Assembly (NCBI GenBank): GCA_029379385.1
Contig: CM055607.1
Span: 4,092,001-4,156,000, forward strand
DNA: 64,000 nucleotides
DNA from: Quillaja saponaria
Lineage: Eukaryota > Streptophyta > Magnoliopsida > Fabales > Quillajaceae
Reading direction: 5' to 3'
A model generated the notes under the pieces. That model was given only the letters and a program-made list of their open reading frames with translations, did no database searches and was not told where the DNA came from. Positions 9,990 to 23,900 of this stretch are shown here, one piece after another. The translations under genes were made by a program, and so were the position numbers. Every line of letters begins with the position of its first letter. The first letter of the stretch is position 1.

Positions 9990-12680
9990 CCCCAAATCCG
10001 AGTTAACTCAGAAGCCCTTATTTCTCTGTAAAGCTCAGAAATTTCAATTCTAAAAGACGGAAACAGACGAACATGGCTTTGATGAATTCGTATAAAATAA
10101 AATAAACAACAAATTGCTTTCGTTAAAGAGGGCTTGGCGGGAAAACTGAGCCTTTTATAAAAATGATATGGGCCTTTAAGCGTATGTTCTGCTCCTGTCG
10201 TATCTTTATAGGCCCACTAGCATCTATTACAACAAAATATTTAAGTGAAGTTTTTTCTTGTAATAGAATAAAAAAATAAAAAATAAAACCAATAAAAATA
10301 TATTCCAAAAAATTCAGTTGCACGTGATCAGTTATATTTATATAACTATTGAATTATATAAATTTAAAAAAAAAAAAAAAAACCTTAAACCATGTATACA
10401 ATATAAATTCTTAATTTGTTCATATAAAATACATTTTAAAATTAATCTTGTGAATATAAAATTTTAATTATTGTTAAATTTCAATATTATTAAAATTTTA
10501 GTGATATAAATAAAAGAAAAAAACAATTACAATCATATGATAAGACAAAGTGAGATTGGAAGTTTAATATAATTTTAAATTATAGATAACTTGTTAAATA
10601 TAAAAAATTTAATTATTACTTAAAATATATTTATTATTAAATAAATAAGTAAATAACAATTATAATCCTATTATTATTAAGATAGAGAAAAATTAGTTAG
10701 GAAATAATCCTATCACTATTCAAAATTTATTTATGTAAAATTAAAGAGCAATAAGTTGAATTAAAAATGGATAAACTATAAATTTAACTTTTATAAGGGA
10801 TAATTTAAGAAATTAAAAGATTCTAAAACCACTTGTACGTATAGAAATAGATAGATATTTTCAAGCTGAAAATATCAATTCTAAAGACAAAAGAATTAGT
10901 AATCAATAGTTATTTATTTTTTCAATACCACCAACTTATAAAAAAGAAAATTTCCTATATTAAAAAGTATTTAATTTTTAAAAAAATAACCAATGGTTTC
11001 TCATATGCATTTGTGTTTTAAAAGAAAATGGGTTTAATTTTTTATTTTATTTTTTTACATATGCAATTACAAGTTCATTATTGTAAAGGCTGGCACAGGT
11101 GATTTTAGAAGTTCTTATTAGTTAGACAATTAAAAATATTAATTTTCTTTTCAATAAACTTCTTATATATTGTACTAAGTGAAGGAAGAAACAAATTTAC
11201 TAATTTAAATTACTAATGTATAACTACTCCAAGAACTATATTTTCCTACTTTGACTACTTCTTCCCTTTATTCATATTTTCTAGTTATATTCATTTATAT
11301 TTAATTACTTCAATTTCGGGTCTAGCTAGTATTCTATGGAAATGAAAAAAGGCCTTAACTAAAGTGTAAATATATGAAATTATTCAACTCGGCCGGCACT
11401 TTTTAAACAATATTGCAAGAATTCAAGTCCACGGTAATGTTAATTAATTTTGATGATATTTTGATTATTGGCACAACCAGATTATGTATAGAATATTTTT
11501 CATATTTATTTCTATATTATTTTTTATAATTATAATTTAAAACTGTTCATGTTTCTTAAATTGTCTCCTTAACGTGAAAACTAAATTTTAACATATTATA
11601 ATTATTAGTATAGCCTCTACTTTATCTATTTTCAACGGTTTAAAAACGAATTATTTATCGTTTTATATTCTTAATCTCAACAAATATTTGTTGAAAACTT
11701 ATTATAAGAGTACCGTTGATATTTCACATTATTTATTTCTATAATCGTGGTTTGCTTATTTTTTTTCATTTTTACTGATACACTAGTAGTATTTTATCAT
11801 GTTTGGGTATGTTTTGATGTGGAAAAATGTATGTAATACCCAACAAATATTATTGATACTAAATTTTTTTGCTCTCAGTCATCCATGCAAATATCCCTAA
11901 TTAGTTGGTCTAGAATACCATCTCATCCTGATAAATAAAAAAACATTCACTTAGAAAAAAAAAAACTTAGACATTTGGGATAGAAAATCAAATGTAAAAC
12001 TTAGTGAAAGTACTAATTGATTCAAATGATAAATTTTTACACTGTGGTATATTAGGTATATGAAATGAGAAATTTATGAAAATGAGAGTTATCTCCGATT
12101 GCATTAAGTCAAACTCACTTCACAAATGTAGACATTGGTAAATTTGAAAGAGCTGATAAAATGATATAGATATTGATACATTTCAAAGTTTTTATATTTC
12201 TTTTTCTTCACAATTTTAAAACTTTTATAGTGGCCAATCAAAACAACTTTTTGAATACCTGTCTGACATACCTTGTTTTACTCTCTTATTTGAGAAATTA
12301 GTCAAGAAGAAATATAGACGCGTACATTACATCTTAAAAAGAACGAGAAATTATATTTTTCCTAAATTTAGAAAATAAATAAATGTTTTTAAGAAGGATA
12401 TTTTAGTACTTTTGTCTAAAATCCAACCATGTATAACCGACTAGCAAAAAACCAAAAACAGAAAATACACAGGTTTTAAGCAAAAGATAAGAAATAAAGC
12501 CTAAATTCTTTGCGAAGCTGAACTACATTATTACGCGTCCTCACGCCACATAACCGCTCACTTACCACTGACCCTTCCATTGCCAAATGGGAGTTCGGAT
12601 CTTGGCTGGATTTTCCGAACCGGAATCAGCTCCTGATATATAGCTTCGGATTCATCCGAGCCTGTGGTCGGTGACGAGCC
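9990..12680. other. long AT-rich intergenic spacer
   Basis: Very AT-rich with homopolymer runs (for example poly-A around 10364-10381). No open frame of recognisable family on either strand. The last few hundred bases before 12.7 kb are of higher GC content and presumably hold the promoter of the rightward RING-CH gene. Confidence 0.4.
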
Positions 12681-12690
12681 TATAAATAAG
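12680..12690 (+). promoter_or_regulatory. TATA box of the RING-CH gene
   Basis: The word TATAAATAAG lies in a GC-richer context about 30 bases ahead of a probable transcription start near 12715. It precedes an untranslated first exon ending at GAGAG|GTAAGG (about 12773) and a leader intron ending in GTGTCAG at about 13200, just before the start codon. Confidence 0.55.
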
Positions 12691-13209
12691 GAGCTGCTCA
12701 AGCTCACTCTTCACTGTGAACTGTGACTGAGGCAACAGAGAGGAATAGAGAGACATTGTGAAAATTTTGAGAGGTAAGGCTTTTATTCATTTCATTTTTC
12801 TTTAGGCCTCAGTTTTGATGATGTTTAGTTTATTCTCAAAGCAGAGAGATTTAGCTGGATTTTCTACATTTATGGGTTCATGGGTTGGGACTTGGGACTG
12901 TTTGTTTGAAAATTGTGTTTTTTTATTTATAAATTAGTACATTTTACATGATTGACGCGTGAATGCTAAGATGATTTATACTGGGTTTGAATCTTTTCTT
13001 GCAAGAATGCCTTTTTTCTAATTAATTTTCATGATATAATTATATGTTTGGTTGCTATGAATATATGAGAAGAGAAAAAGGGTGCATTTTTATTATATTT
13101 ACTAATCTATATGTTTATGTGAATGTCATAGGAAGCTCAGTTTGAATATTCGTATACAAGTTCACTTATCACTGTTGTTATATATTATATCTGTGTCAGG
13201 TCAAATAAT

Positions 13210-16200
13210 ATGGACAACGAGATTATTCAAACACCTTCAGGTGCTTCAAGAAGTCATGTGGCGGGGCCTGTAGAAGAGACTGTATCCAGGTGGACAAATG
13301 TTGGGAACCTGCACCAGGCGGAGCTGTCAGCCGATGAATCAGGAGTACCTGCAGACAAAACCGAATGTCGGTTTTGTCAACAAGAGGACTTCATTGAAAA
13401 AATGGAGGCCCCTTGTTTTTGCAATGGCACTATCAAGGTATCATGTTAAACACTGTGATGCATATGTCTGTGTCAGGATTTGTCTCTGTATGAATGAGAT
13501 AACAAGTCTTAATTATCCGATATTGTAAAATTATGGAGACTTAATCTTGAAACTCTATTGCTTATGATGTAACTTCCTCTTAATCTTTTGGCCTTAGTTT
13601 CAAGAATTTATACTATATGACAAAATGTTTTTGTTCTTGAGATTATTGATTAATATATTGACAATTAGCCAATTTTACCTCCGGTTTTATGTTTACAACT
13701 ATATATATATTTTCATAATTACATGTATGTTTTAACGTCTGAAACTAAATGCAATTTTACCCAAATGCTTAGTTTGGTCACCGAGGCTGTGTTCAAAGAT
13801 GGTGTGACACCAAAAAAGATATCATCTGTGAGATATGCCTTCAGGTATAGAAGTAAACCTTCTGTTGTAATGCTGTCATTTCTTAAATTGAAATTACCTC
13901 TATTGTTACAAATTGTTCTGCTGGTTAAGTTGTGCTTATGTTTGCAAATAAGAGTCATTTTATATTAATGCTTTTTTGAGCTTGTGTGTTTAGTTTCCTT
14001 CTGATATATATATATATATATTAAGGGACTTCTATCAGATACATGTAAACTCTGCACATTTCAACTTGACTTGCTTTGCATTTACTTCAACATCTAAAGT
14101 ACGCTTGCTTGTTGGTGTGGATGAGGGACTGGAAAGAGTGTTTTTTTTGGGTAAATCTGTGATGAAGAATACATATTTTTAATAATCTCTGACAAAAATC
14201 ATAATAATCTTGTTTCTTTTACTCACTTTGTTCTGGAGTCGAACTGTTAAATGGGCTTTCTCAAGACTGTTTAATTACTAGGTTTTTTTTGAATTTTTTT
14301 TTATAACTATGCCGTGCTCATGATCTTATTCAAAAGTAATTATGTTATTCTCTAAAATATTGAGATTGCTTAGAAACATGAATCAATTACAGTTTTCTAA
14401 ATTTTATTTCCTTCAATGTTTGTCTTGCACTGTAAGTGAACCCACTTTCTTATTTTTGTTTAAGACTAGAAATCAAATGTGGACTACTAGCTTTCACTCT
14501 ACCTATAAAGACTGTTGTCTTAAAAAACGTAATAAGTGCAGGAGCAGTATTTTGATGTTTCTCGTTTCCATGCCATGTTATACAGCCCTACCGCTCCGGT
14601 TATACTATCCCTACGAGGCCTTCTCTTCCTTTCTATTCTGAGGATACCCTGATTAATATCAGGCAAGTTATGTTTTGTATTTCAGTATAAATCCAATAAC
14701 ACGACATTCTTATTTGAACTTTGGTTTTGAAATTCCATTGCAATACTTTTCTGAAATTTATATTATTTATAGTCTTTTAGATTAGTGATGCTTAAAATAT
14801 TTAAGTTATTCATTCACAGCAGCTCTTAAAATATTGATTGTATGAGTATCTCTGTTTCTGTTTAAACCAATAATACAGTTAAAAGCTTGCAACCAGCATA
14901 TATATAAATATAATATATACATAAATATATATTAAAATTTTGCTACCTGACCGAGAGAGATAACAAATCTGGACACCAGTGGATTGAACTAAATTTGAAT
15001 TTAATCAATTCTGGTCTCCCTTCCTGTTTACTTATTCACATTTTAGTCCGGAAAACAAACACGGGTTGCATATCCATCTCCTTCAATTTGTACACAGAAT
15101 TTCTCTGTAAGTGACTCTTGACCCTGATTGGAGTATTCATGCAGGGATGGCTAGACAGTCCCTGGTACTCCTGGAGACATCACAGATGAGCAACTTGTTG
15201 AGGTTCAAAAACAAGTTGCCTTTAGAAATACTTGAACAGCTCAAATATGTGGCACAGGAGCTTTACTTGTAAGACATTACATCAATATTTATATTTGCTA
15301 AATACAATTTGGATTGGAGACTACTTTCTATAATTAAAAATGTGTTATAGAATTCATGCTCATGGTTATTACCAATTTAGGCCATCTGGTATAGAAGACT
15401 CATCCAATCCAGTCACGTATTTACAAAGATGCATAGATATACTGACCTGAGTATACATTTATAGCGGATAAATTATAAAAATTTCACGTATTTTTTAAGC
15501 AAACGTTATTCTTTCATAATACATTTCGTTTAGAAGACTCATCCTTCTTATGTCTCTCTATATCAATATTGATATGATGTTTCTATTGTTGTAGTTCTCT
15601 GGTTTTTATGTTCTACTTTTAGCAACTGAAATAGGAGCCCTCCTTTATACCAAACTTCATTCTCCTGGATCCATAATTTATCCAGGGTTAGTTGTAAAAG
15701 CAAATGGTCTTAATTTCTTGTGGTTTGCTTTCTACGCCCACCGAATGCTCAATAATTGCTCTGCTGCCATGTGCCAAAATATTTCCTATGTTTTCTTCTT
15801 TGCAGTTTCTGGCGTTTCTTGTGATCAGGGATGCTTTTTACTATTATCAGACAGCCAGGGAAGATGAAACAATCTCCACTCTCTCCTGTGTAAGTGGACA
15901 AACAACATAGCAATCGCCAAGAATATGTTCTATACATTTGTATTTTCCTTTGTTCTTTTATTCTGGGATTTAATGTTTGTTTTTAATCATAATCCACTAA
16001 ATGGTCACACAGGTTTTACTAATCATCCTTGTACCATGCTATGTTATGCAATGGTTTTCCGAATTCCGGTAAGTTGGAGTTATTTCTTTCCCCGTAGTGT
16101 GTAAATGATTATGCCTTTCACACAGTTATAATTACATCATAATTTGTGTAGATCGAGAAGGCAATCCACTAGCAATGTTGGAAGAAGCAATTATGGGAGA

Positions 16201-16269
16201 ATGAGAATAAATGGTGAATATGGTTATCACTTGTCCTGGAGGCAGTTGTTTCTGTGTCTGATGGTGTAA
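13210..16269 (+). pseudogene. RING-CH (MARCH-like) membrane E3 ubiquitin ligase gene with two in-frame stops
   Basis: Seven exons fit in phase: 13210-13437, 13773-13844, 14586-14662, 15145-15268, 15806-15889, 16013-16068 and 16152-16269, totalling 253 codons. Residues 53-98 hold a complete RING-CH pattern: C53-x2-C56-x12-C69-x-C71-x7-H79-x2-C82-x12-C95-x2-C98, with VQRWC between. Such proteins recruit an E2 and ubiquitinate membrane targets. After the finger come a PYRSGYT linker, a DG-TVPGTP segment, and two hydrophobic segments (FLAFLVIRDAFYYY; VLLIILVPCYVMQW). Exon 4 carries TAG at 15152-15154, where relatives usually have Trp, and TGA at 15233-15235. The exon 3 donor is GC (AG|GCAAGT). 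If translated, the product would stop after about 128 residues, keeping the finger but losing the membrane anchor. Called a pseudogene or truncated form; a base error at both sites is less likely but not excluded. Confidence 0.7.
14007..14023. repeat. short AT microsatellite
   Basis: About eight TA units inside intron 2 of the RING-CH gene. Confidence 0.6.
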
Positions 16270-17320
16270 TCAGAATCTGAAGGCTGTGATCGGCAGGTAT
16301 ATCATTTTGATCAAGGGTCGTTCAAAGGAAGAAAGTGAGATGAAAACTTCTAACTCTTCTGTAGTAAGTTAGCCGTACTGGTTTTTGAAGGTTAATATAA
16401 ATGTAATAAACTGGAAATGTAATTGTAGCTATTTTCTTCCTTTGATCTAGTTTATATGTATGCTATATTCATTGTGGAACTTCCTCTTGCCTCTGTAATA
16501 GGCAAAATAATGTATTTAGCATGTAAATAATATGTAATCTAGTGTTTCCAGTCATGGCTGAGCTACCTTACTCTTGTCATCAATACTCCTTTTAGATGCA
16601 TCAATGTCCTGCCCACTGCTCTCAATGGAATGAATGCATGTCATTCCCCTTTTGACATGATCATGCTTATGGCTCTGTTGCTAGAGAAAGAGTTCTTTTA
16701 TATGGTTGGCTTTTGGTACCAGCTGAGAATAACCACCAAATTGCCTAGATGAATGATGGCCTATGCTTGTCTATATATACTTTCAATACCAATAGAGCTG
16801 GGTATGAAGGAACTTATTGGCGAGTAAAATCCATTCATGGTTTCTTTCCTTTGCACCCGAAAAAAAGTAAAAAAAAAAAAATCCATTCATAGGAGTCTAC
16901 CTACTAGCTGAAGATTTGAATGGAATGACTCTTTGACATCATTCATTTGCAAAGTCTTAGAGAATGCTAATAATGTGTCACCCAAAGTAAAAGGCCAAAT
17001 TATCATTAAAAGATGAGTTCTGTTGGCATAAGTGGAATAAAGCAGTGCACGTATAATACTCTGATAACAACACATAGTAGAAGTTCTCATTGATGTAAGT
17101 AACATTAACCACTCTCATTTGAAGGATTTCCCATGCCTTAAGGAGTGAAATATAAGAGGACCCATTAACTCAAAAGAGATCTCCCGCCAAGACACATTCA
17201 GGAAACCAAAAAGAAATAATATAGTAAGGACAATGAAATATATTGTAGTAGCAGACAAGGGCAGTAATTGCCAGCGATAATAAGGGAATAGTAGATCTAG
17301 AGGGTAGTGCTGCTCAATGC
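16270..17320. other. spacer between convergent RING-CH and GASA genes
   Basis: Contains the probable 3' UTR of the RING-CH gene (to about 16520, with AATAAA-like words) and that of the leftward GASA gene. Short open frames on the minus strand here show no family features. Confidence 0.45.
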
Positions 17321-18437
17321 TCAAGGGCATTTGGGTCCTCCTTCCTTGGTCTTCCAGTTGTTGTAACAAGGGCACACGGCTTTATTCCCATAAAAGCCTG
17401 GAGGTACACAGAGACACTTTCTGCAGCACTTCTGACAGAAGAACATGCAGGGCTTGTGGTATTGGGTCTTGCCGCACCTCCTCTTGCATTGTGGTTGGCA
17501 TTCTGCTCATTTTCAACAAACCAAAGAGAAACACCATTATTTCCTTTTTACAGAATTACAGTAGTGAAACCGTGAAATGTACAGGTTGCAGATCCATCAA
17601 CCCAGTTGCACCCAAAAAAAAAAAACAGATTCACCAAACCAGCAAAATTTCAGACAGAAAATAAAAGGTTTGACTACTGCTTTGACTAGCAAAGGTTATT
17701 ACAGTCATTGTCAAAATTCAGAAAATTTTAAATCATGACCATGACATTTGAATAATCCATTACTGTTATACTGTGTCTTTGACTCATGTTTTCATTTAGA
17801 TCTCCAGAAAAAGCCAGCATTTTGACTCACTTTTGGACCTAAATTTTTCTCTTTGTCTTCCCGGGGGCCCTGAAAGTTGTTTTTACAATATGGGTTGCCC
17901 CCATTTTCGTTTTCAGAGAATCAGATGAATCAGGGCCGTTGAGATTTCTGGACTTACCCTTATGATTGTTCAGAATGGTGAGAGAAGTGAAGTGAGGAAA
18001 AAGCAAAAGGAGAAGAAATTTTCACTTACCAAAGCTCTTTAGACTCCCAGGTCCATATCGGTTCTGAAAAACAAAACCATGAAGTTACAAAAAAACTGTC
18101 AGCATTTTTATTCCAAGACCTAAAACTTTAAAATCTGAAATATCCAGAAATTTGTTTCCACATTTTTTACTCCAATAGAGTGAGAGCTTAAAACTAAATG
18201 GATGGACATAAAGGATTGGTGGGCTTACTTTGTTGTTATAGTTTGATGCCGTAACCTGCAAAATCAAGCAATTTAATGTGAAAATTTTGTATACATCTCA
18301 ATAATGTACAGAAACATAGACAAAGGGTGTATTCTTGTGCGGATCACAAGGAGAAATTAAGAAGAGAATCTGACCATAGTTTGAAGCATGGAAATAGCAA
18401 TGAGGGCTAAGAGCAAGGCAGCAACAAACCTAGCCAT
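17321..18437 (-). CDS. GASA/snakin family secreted cysteine-rich peptide
   Basis: Four exons (18437-18375, 18255-18229, 18063-18030, 17502-17321) give 101 residues, typical of the gibberellic-acid-stimulated family. Residues 1 to about 23 form a hydrophobic signal peptide (MARFVAALLLALIAISM). A short polar spacer (NYNNKNRYGPGSLKSF) leads into the GASA domain from residue 43 to the end. All twelve cysteines are present with the family spacing, including RRC near the start, CMFFCQKCC, CLCVPPG and the terminal GGPKCP. The peptide should be exported to the cell wall, where relatives act in growth control and in antimicrobial defence. Phases agree at all three junctions (phase 0, 0, 1). The donor of exon 1 is the weaker GTCAGA. 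The divergence of the signal region from other GASAs is normal. Which GASA subfamily or function it has cannot be decided here. Confidence 0.93.
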
Positions 18438-18562
18438 GGCTATTTCTATGGACAAACCCCTCCCAAATTGTCAAAACCTGAATAAAGCACAGAGAACAAA
18501 AGAAAGGGCAATGAAATTGAGAGGGATTTGATGGGTTCGTTGTACGATGGCATTGTGGGGTA

Positions 18563-18570
18563 CATATATA
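18563..18570 (-). promoter_or_regulatory. TATA box of the GASA gene
   Basis: On the minus strand TATATATG lies about 130 bases upstream of the start codon, leaving room for a leader of roughly 100 bases. Position and sequence are right for a core promoter. Confidence 0.5.
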
Positions 18571-20800
18571 CAAAACATCAATGCGATGCGATTCAGCTCT
18601 AAAATTATTGGGTGTACTCGTTTACGTTGTTTTTCCTGTGTTCTCATTATGTGTGGGATGACACCTGTGTGGTGGGAGCAAAAAATATCAGCACGGTGGA
18701 TATAGGATAATAGGTCACATGCCCTGCAGAAATTGGCAAATTAATATGTTTGAAAGGGGGATAAATAAACAGTGAGAAATTATTTCAATTATATATAGTA
18801 TAAAAATACATTTTGGTTTTAATTTTTATAAGTTTAATTACAGTTGTTGAGTGTACTCCTTTAGCTAAGAATAAGTATAACCGTTGGCATGATGGTTAAA
18901 ACTGTATACTCAATTCCTTTGATATCCTTATTTTGAATTCTTAGAAAAATCATGAAAAATAAAACCACTATAAAATTTTATAATTATGAGCATTGATTGT
19001 TTGCCTTTGACCAAATTAAATAAATAAATTAGTCGAGATATGCGACTAACATGAATATTAAATAATCACTAAAAAAATAAACCATAAAATATAATTTTAA
19101 AATTTTAGAACAGTAAATAAAGAAAAAAAAATCCTTTAATCAAACAATTTTTAAATATAACTTAGTCTTAGGAAATAGATCTAAATTATGCATAATGTAA
19201 GAAATCAATCCATATGTTACTTAACTAGATAATAATAAAGGATAAATCAACTACAGGTTGGTCTAGATGGAAAAAAAATTAATTAAGAAACTGCTCACTA
19301 AGAGGTTGAGAGTTCAAGTTCAAGTGTTAGTCATGGACAATCTTACTTATAGCTTACCATGATTTGGACATATCTAACATAGATTAGTGAATGTGCAAAA
19401 TTGGAGAGAGCTAGTACATGTGAACACAAGATAAGTTAGTTAGGAAATATATAATTACTCTAAGCATATCTGTTTAAAAAATGATAATTTACTGTTATTG
19501 ATCTCAACTAATTTAGGATGTATAATATTATTGAAATTTAATTTAATTATAAAAGTATGTAATAATTTTTGTTTCTCCTTTTCACTAAAATCCTATTAAT
19601 AAAGAGAAGAATTATTTTTTTGAAAAAATAATATTGAATAAAAGAAATTATAAATATATATATATATATGTATTTTTAATATCATTTCTTTTCTCTTCAA
19701 ACCTTTTGCCTTTCCTTTTTCCTCTCCACTCTTTGATGTTCAGCAATTGTTTGTGAAAATTGAAATTATACAATTTGCTGAGTAGGAGGACGGTGGCGCA
19801 TTGAATAAGATGGGGGGAGTTAGTTCTGTAAATGGTTACGGACAATGGGCCCACAATTACATTAAAGATCAACGTCAATCCAAAAGAGAAACTCGTTATA
19901 AAAAATAAAAATAAAAATAAAAGAAACTCGATGAAAAGTTGTCTCTCAAGGCATGTGCGGGACTCTGAGTAGAGCACGTGAACCAAAGCTGCGCCGGTGT
20001 GACAAAAGTGCACCCTCATGCGCTGTAAACACCCCTTTCAAGTGGGAACATATGTTAAATGGCATCAATGAAATTTAAGATCGGTTTGGATTGACAGATT
20101 TTTAGTTGCTCGAGTTGTGTGAAAATTATGATTACAGTCTAAAACATCAATAATATGTATGTAAATTATATATAAAAAAATAGTTTTTAATGTCTTTGGT
20201 TTATCTAGCAATTTAGTTTGTAGAAGAACCAAATTAAAATAAAAATATAACAAAATGAACGTAAAACAAAATACAGGTGAAATAATATTACATGATACAC
20301 AATTTATAAAAGATTCATTCTTATATATTAATATTTAATAAAATAATTAATTATACTTTACAAAAATTGTAAAATGAGATACGAAATACTAATGTTATCT
20401 TATCCAAAAAATGTTATAGTTTGTTATCTAATAAATTATACATTTTCATGCACAAATTCAAATAATTATTCATATTCACAATGTGTCAACCAAAAAAAAA
20501 ATTATTACAAATTTTAAAGTTTTGAAAAGAGAAAAAGAAGAATTTTAATAAATGTTATATATAAGAAAAAAATTTACTTGAAAAAAGAAAGTGAAATATG
20601 AATATTTAAATACATTCAAGTCGTTGAAAAATCAAATAAATTAATCCCTAAGTTGAAATGAGCTCATTGGGGGCACGGCTGCATCGGCGCACGTAGAGCC
20701 GTTGCTTGAGCCTTCTTTTTAGGGGCTCATTGCCTCAGTCTTTTCCAAGCTTGCATTTTTGTGTCGGGCCGAACTTAATAATTTAAAGCAAAAGTCAAAA
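18571..20800. other. AT-rich intergenic spacer
   Basis: No gene recognised. Contains a short (TA)n run at about 19655-19670 and scattered homopolymers. A GC-richer patch at about 20660-20780 has no recognisable coding or RNA structure. Confidence 0.4.
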
Positions 20801-20935
20801 TTTTTGCTGCCATTTCTATTCACAAGACAGCAACATATGAGCATAAATTGCCTTCTTCTTCTCCGCTCTTTTCAATTTCATATGAACATAATTTTTGCAG
20901 TCATTTCTATTCACGAGACAGCAACACATGAACAT
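20801..20935. repeat. two ~45-bp direct repeats, 91 bases apart
   Basis: 20801-20845 and 20892-20935 share a diverged unit containing 'catttctattcac' and 'gagacagcaaca' type words. A local duplication with a 91-base period. No coding meaning seen. Confidence 0.55.
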
Positions 20936-23900
20936 GGTTTTTGGATATCTATGGCTTGTGTTTTCTCTACAACCTTAAACACCAAAAAACTTATTTTATC
21001 GCGAGAGACTAATTTACTGAAAATCCTTTGTCATTGGGGTATAAATCTAATATTTGACATTCGACTTGAACTAATTACAAGTTGGTTTTGATTGTTGCTC
21101 TCTGCCCAGTTTCTAACAATATCTGCAACTTCAACTATATATCACTAAAAAACTGTTTCTTACAATTTTCTATGTGTTAGGGAATATTGTTATTAGCATA
21201 TTCATGACTGAAATATAAAATCTCTTTCAAGTAAGTCGTATCTTTCCCTATTATGAAATATTGATACAATAAAACTAATAAAAAATTATTGAATTTCAAA
21301 TATACCAATATTCTCAATGTCATTATTCATTTATGATGTTAAATATTAATGAGCATGTGCAATTTTTTGCTAAGACTCCTAGTCCTAGATATATACATTA
21401 ATTAGAAGGTGTGCAAGTAAAAGTATCATGGTTTAGAAATATATTATTGAATTTCATCTTCTAAAAACAGAGAGGGTTAGATTATGTAGCTAATAAATTC
21501 ATAACGATGAATTAATTAAAAAAAATAAAATTAAAATCCATGCAGTTTATGCCACTTCTAATAATAAAGATTACAAGGCATCAATGCACGGAAAGAAAGG
21601 ACTAAAAGGTTCGCTTAATTGCTGCACTCATGTTCTTGCATGTGGGCAATAGGCAACTTCCACATGGGGACCAAAGTTATGTCAAGAATCATGATTCATG
21701 CCCAAAAATATCCTTATCCCTTTCTAAATTGCTACTACATCGTGATTCTTGGTAAAAAAAAAGTTATAGGTCATTTTTTTTTTTCTTTTTTCTGGATCAA
21801 AGGAGGTCATTCAGTTTATGAGGTTCAGGTCATACCAATTGAATTAACTGATATATTCATAATTGAACTTACTTATATATGAATTTCTCTCAATTTTTTT
21901 TTTCTCTTTCTTCTCTTCTACATAATTTTTTTTTGTTTTCTTTTAATTGGAGGGTAGGAGTTTGAGATATAGAACATGCATTAACATTCTCTTTTCATGA
22001 GCAAAAGCATGATAGTTACAATGAATCTTACACAAAACTCATATTTTTATTCATTCCTTTTTTAAAACTCTAACCTTTTTCATGATAAAGTTGGATGACA
22101 AATAGGTAAGCCACACCTGTCTATGGCAGGTCTTAACTCGGATGACAAAGCTTTATAAGATAAAAAATTAAAGTTCACGATTAATTAATTTACACAAGAA
22201 TTTATTTTCTCAAACATTTTCTTTCTTATCATGATCATCCCCTTTTGTCTCAAAAAACACATAATAATAATAATTAGAGGGTCCTCTTGTACAATTCTGA
22301 TGTTGGGCTTGTGGCTTTGTCCTCCATTTCTGATCATAAATCTGGAACCTAACCATGTAAAAGAAATGGGCTTCTTATTTTTTGCTATCTTCTCTATGCT
22401 ATAGTAAACTTAAGATTACTATGATGATGACTATAGCGGACAAGCTTAAGACATAGACAAGGACATGACCTCACCTCAGTACTTTGAAAGCATTATACAT
22501 ATTGGGCCAGGATCTGAATGTGGGTTGTAATTTGCTTAAATTTGTATTTCACTCTTTTCTTATGTGTTTTACTTTGTAAAACGAAAAGAAGTACTAATTT
22601 AAGGGGACCAATCTTCCAAAAGTTAATAATTAAGGTGGTTAAGGGCACAACAATCATGTTGATGGTATCTTTTGAACAACCCATGCTCCATTGTTAGAAA
22701 TTATAGGAACAAATTTGCCAGTTGTGTTAGCTAGCTACTAGCATTTCATAATGTACTTTGCTTGTGAAGTTTTACAAATTTCTCTTTGTTTCTGCTTTAG
22801 GAGTTATGTGATTATTTAATTCTTTAAAACAACCCAAAACTAAATCTATCAAGCAATTTCTTTTTACAAAAAATACAAAATGTGAAATGTAATTGAAATT
22901 GAAATTTCGAAATAAAATTTCGAACATCACTTATTTAAATAAAATCATGTACATAACTATGCATAACAATATAAGATTATAATAATATAAGATTATAATG
23001 ATAATTTTTTATTTTTTATTTATTGAAAGATTATAATGATAATCTAACTCTAACTTTAGCCAACTCATCTAGGCAAGAATTGGTTTTAGGATAGATATGA
23101 TAAAGTAGTTGATGAGCTGCAAAACATTAACATTTTCAACATTCAGCTATAGGCACCCGTTTCAAGTACATTTGTTATTTCCAGGTTGGTATACTTCAAT
23201 TGCTCATGAGCTCACTTTGTGGGCCTCAAGAATAGACCAGTTAAAATACATGGGCCACAATCCAGCTGTCATTACCTATGGTGGTGGCCATTAGGACTCG
23301 AGGAAGGCACACTCCTAGTAGGTGGACTAATTTTAAGCGTAACTCCTGATACTTACATTTTTTTTAATTAATAATAAATTATCGTGCATGAAACATAATA
23401 ACTAAGCATATATATATTTAGTTGAAAATAAAAATATTTAATTTATTAATTTATAAATTCTTAACATCTTTTTGCTAAAATTAACTTGTAAGCATTCCAT
23501 TTGTCCTACTAGGGATAGGTTTTTTTTGGTTTCAAAATTAAGAGTGGTGGGGCAAACAACCAATTATGGTACAAAATCAATCAAATATTTACTTACTTTT
23601 CTGCCTAATTTAATTTCTTGCCTTGACTGACTATCATTCTTCTGATTTTAATTGAGGGAGACCAAAAGTTATTCTCCGCGTAGAGAGTCTTTAAATTTGA
23701 TGGGTCAAACTCTCTAATTGTCCTACCTACAATATGTATGTACTATGAGTCTATTAGTGCTACTTAACTGCCCTTGAGTAAGTGAGAAATCTTTTCCAAC
23801 CAATAAGAACTGACTTTTGTACCTTACAAAGTTGTTGTCTTTGGACTTTATAATTGTTTGTGTTGATGTAGAAAATGCTTTCTAACCGAACAAAAGAATA

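Noticed and set aside
13719..13968. Open frames on both strands across RING-CH exon 2
   Set aside because: They read through splice sites; the 72-base exon with the RING-CH half-motif explains the region.
23109..23294. 61-codon plus frame (part WASRIDQLKYMGHNPAVITY)
   Set aside because: Looks protein-like at first, but no homologous family came to mind and there are no splice or promoter signals.
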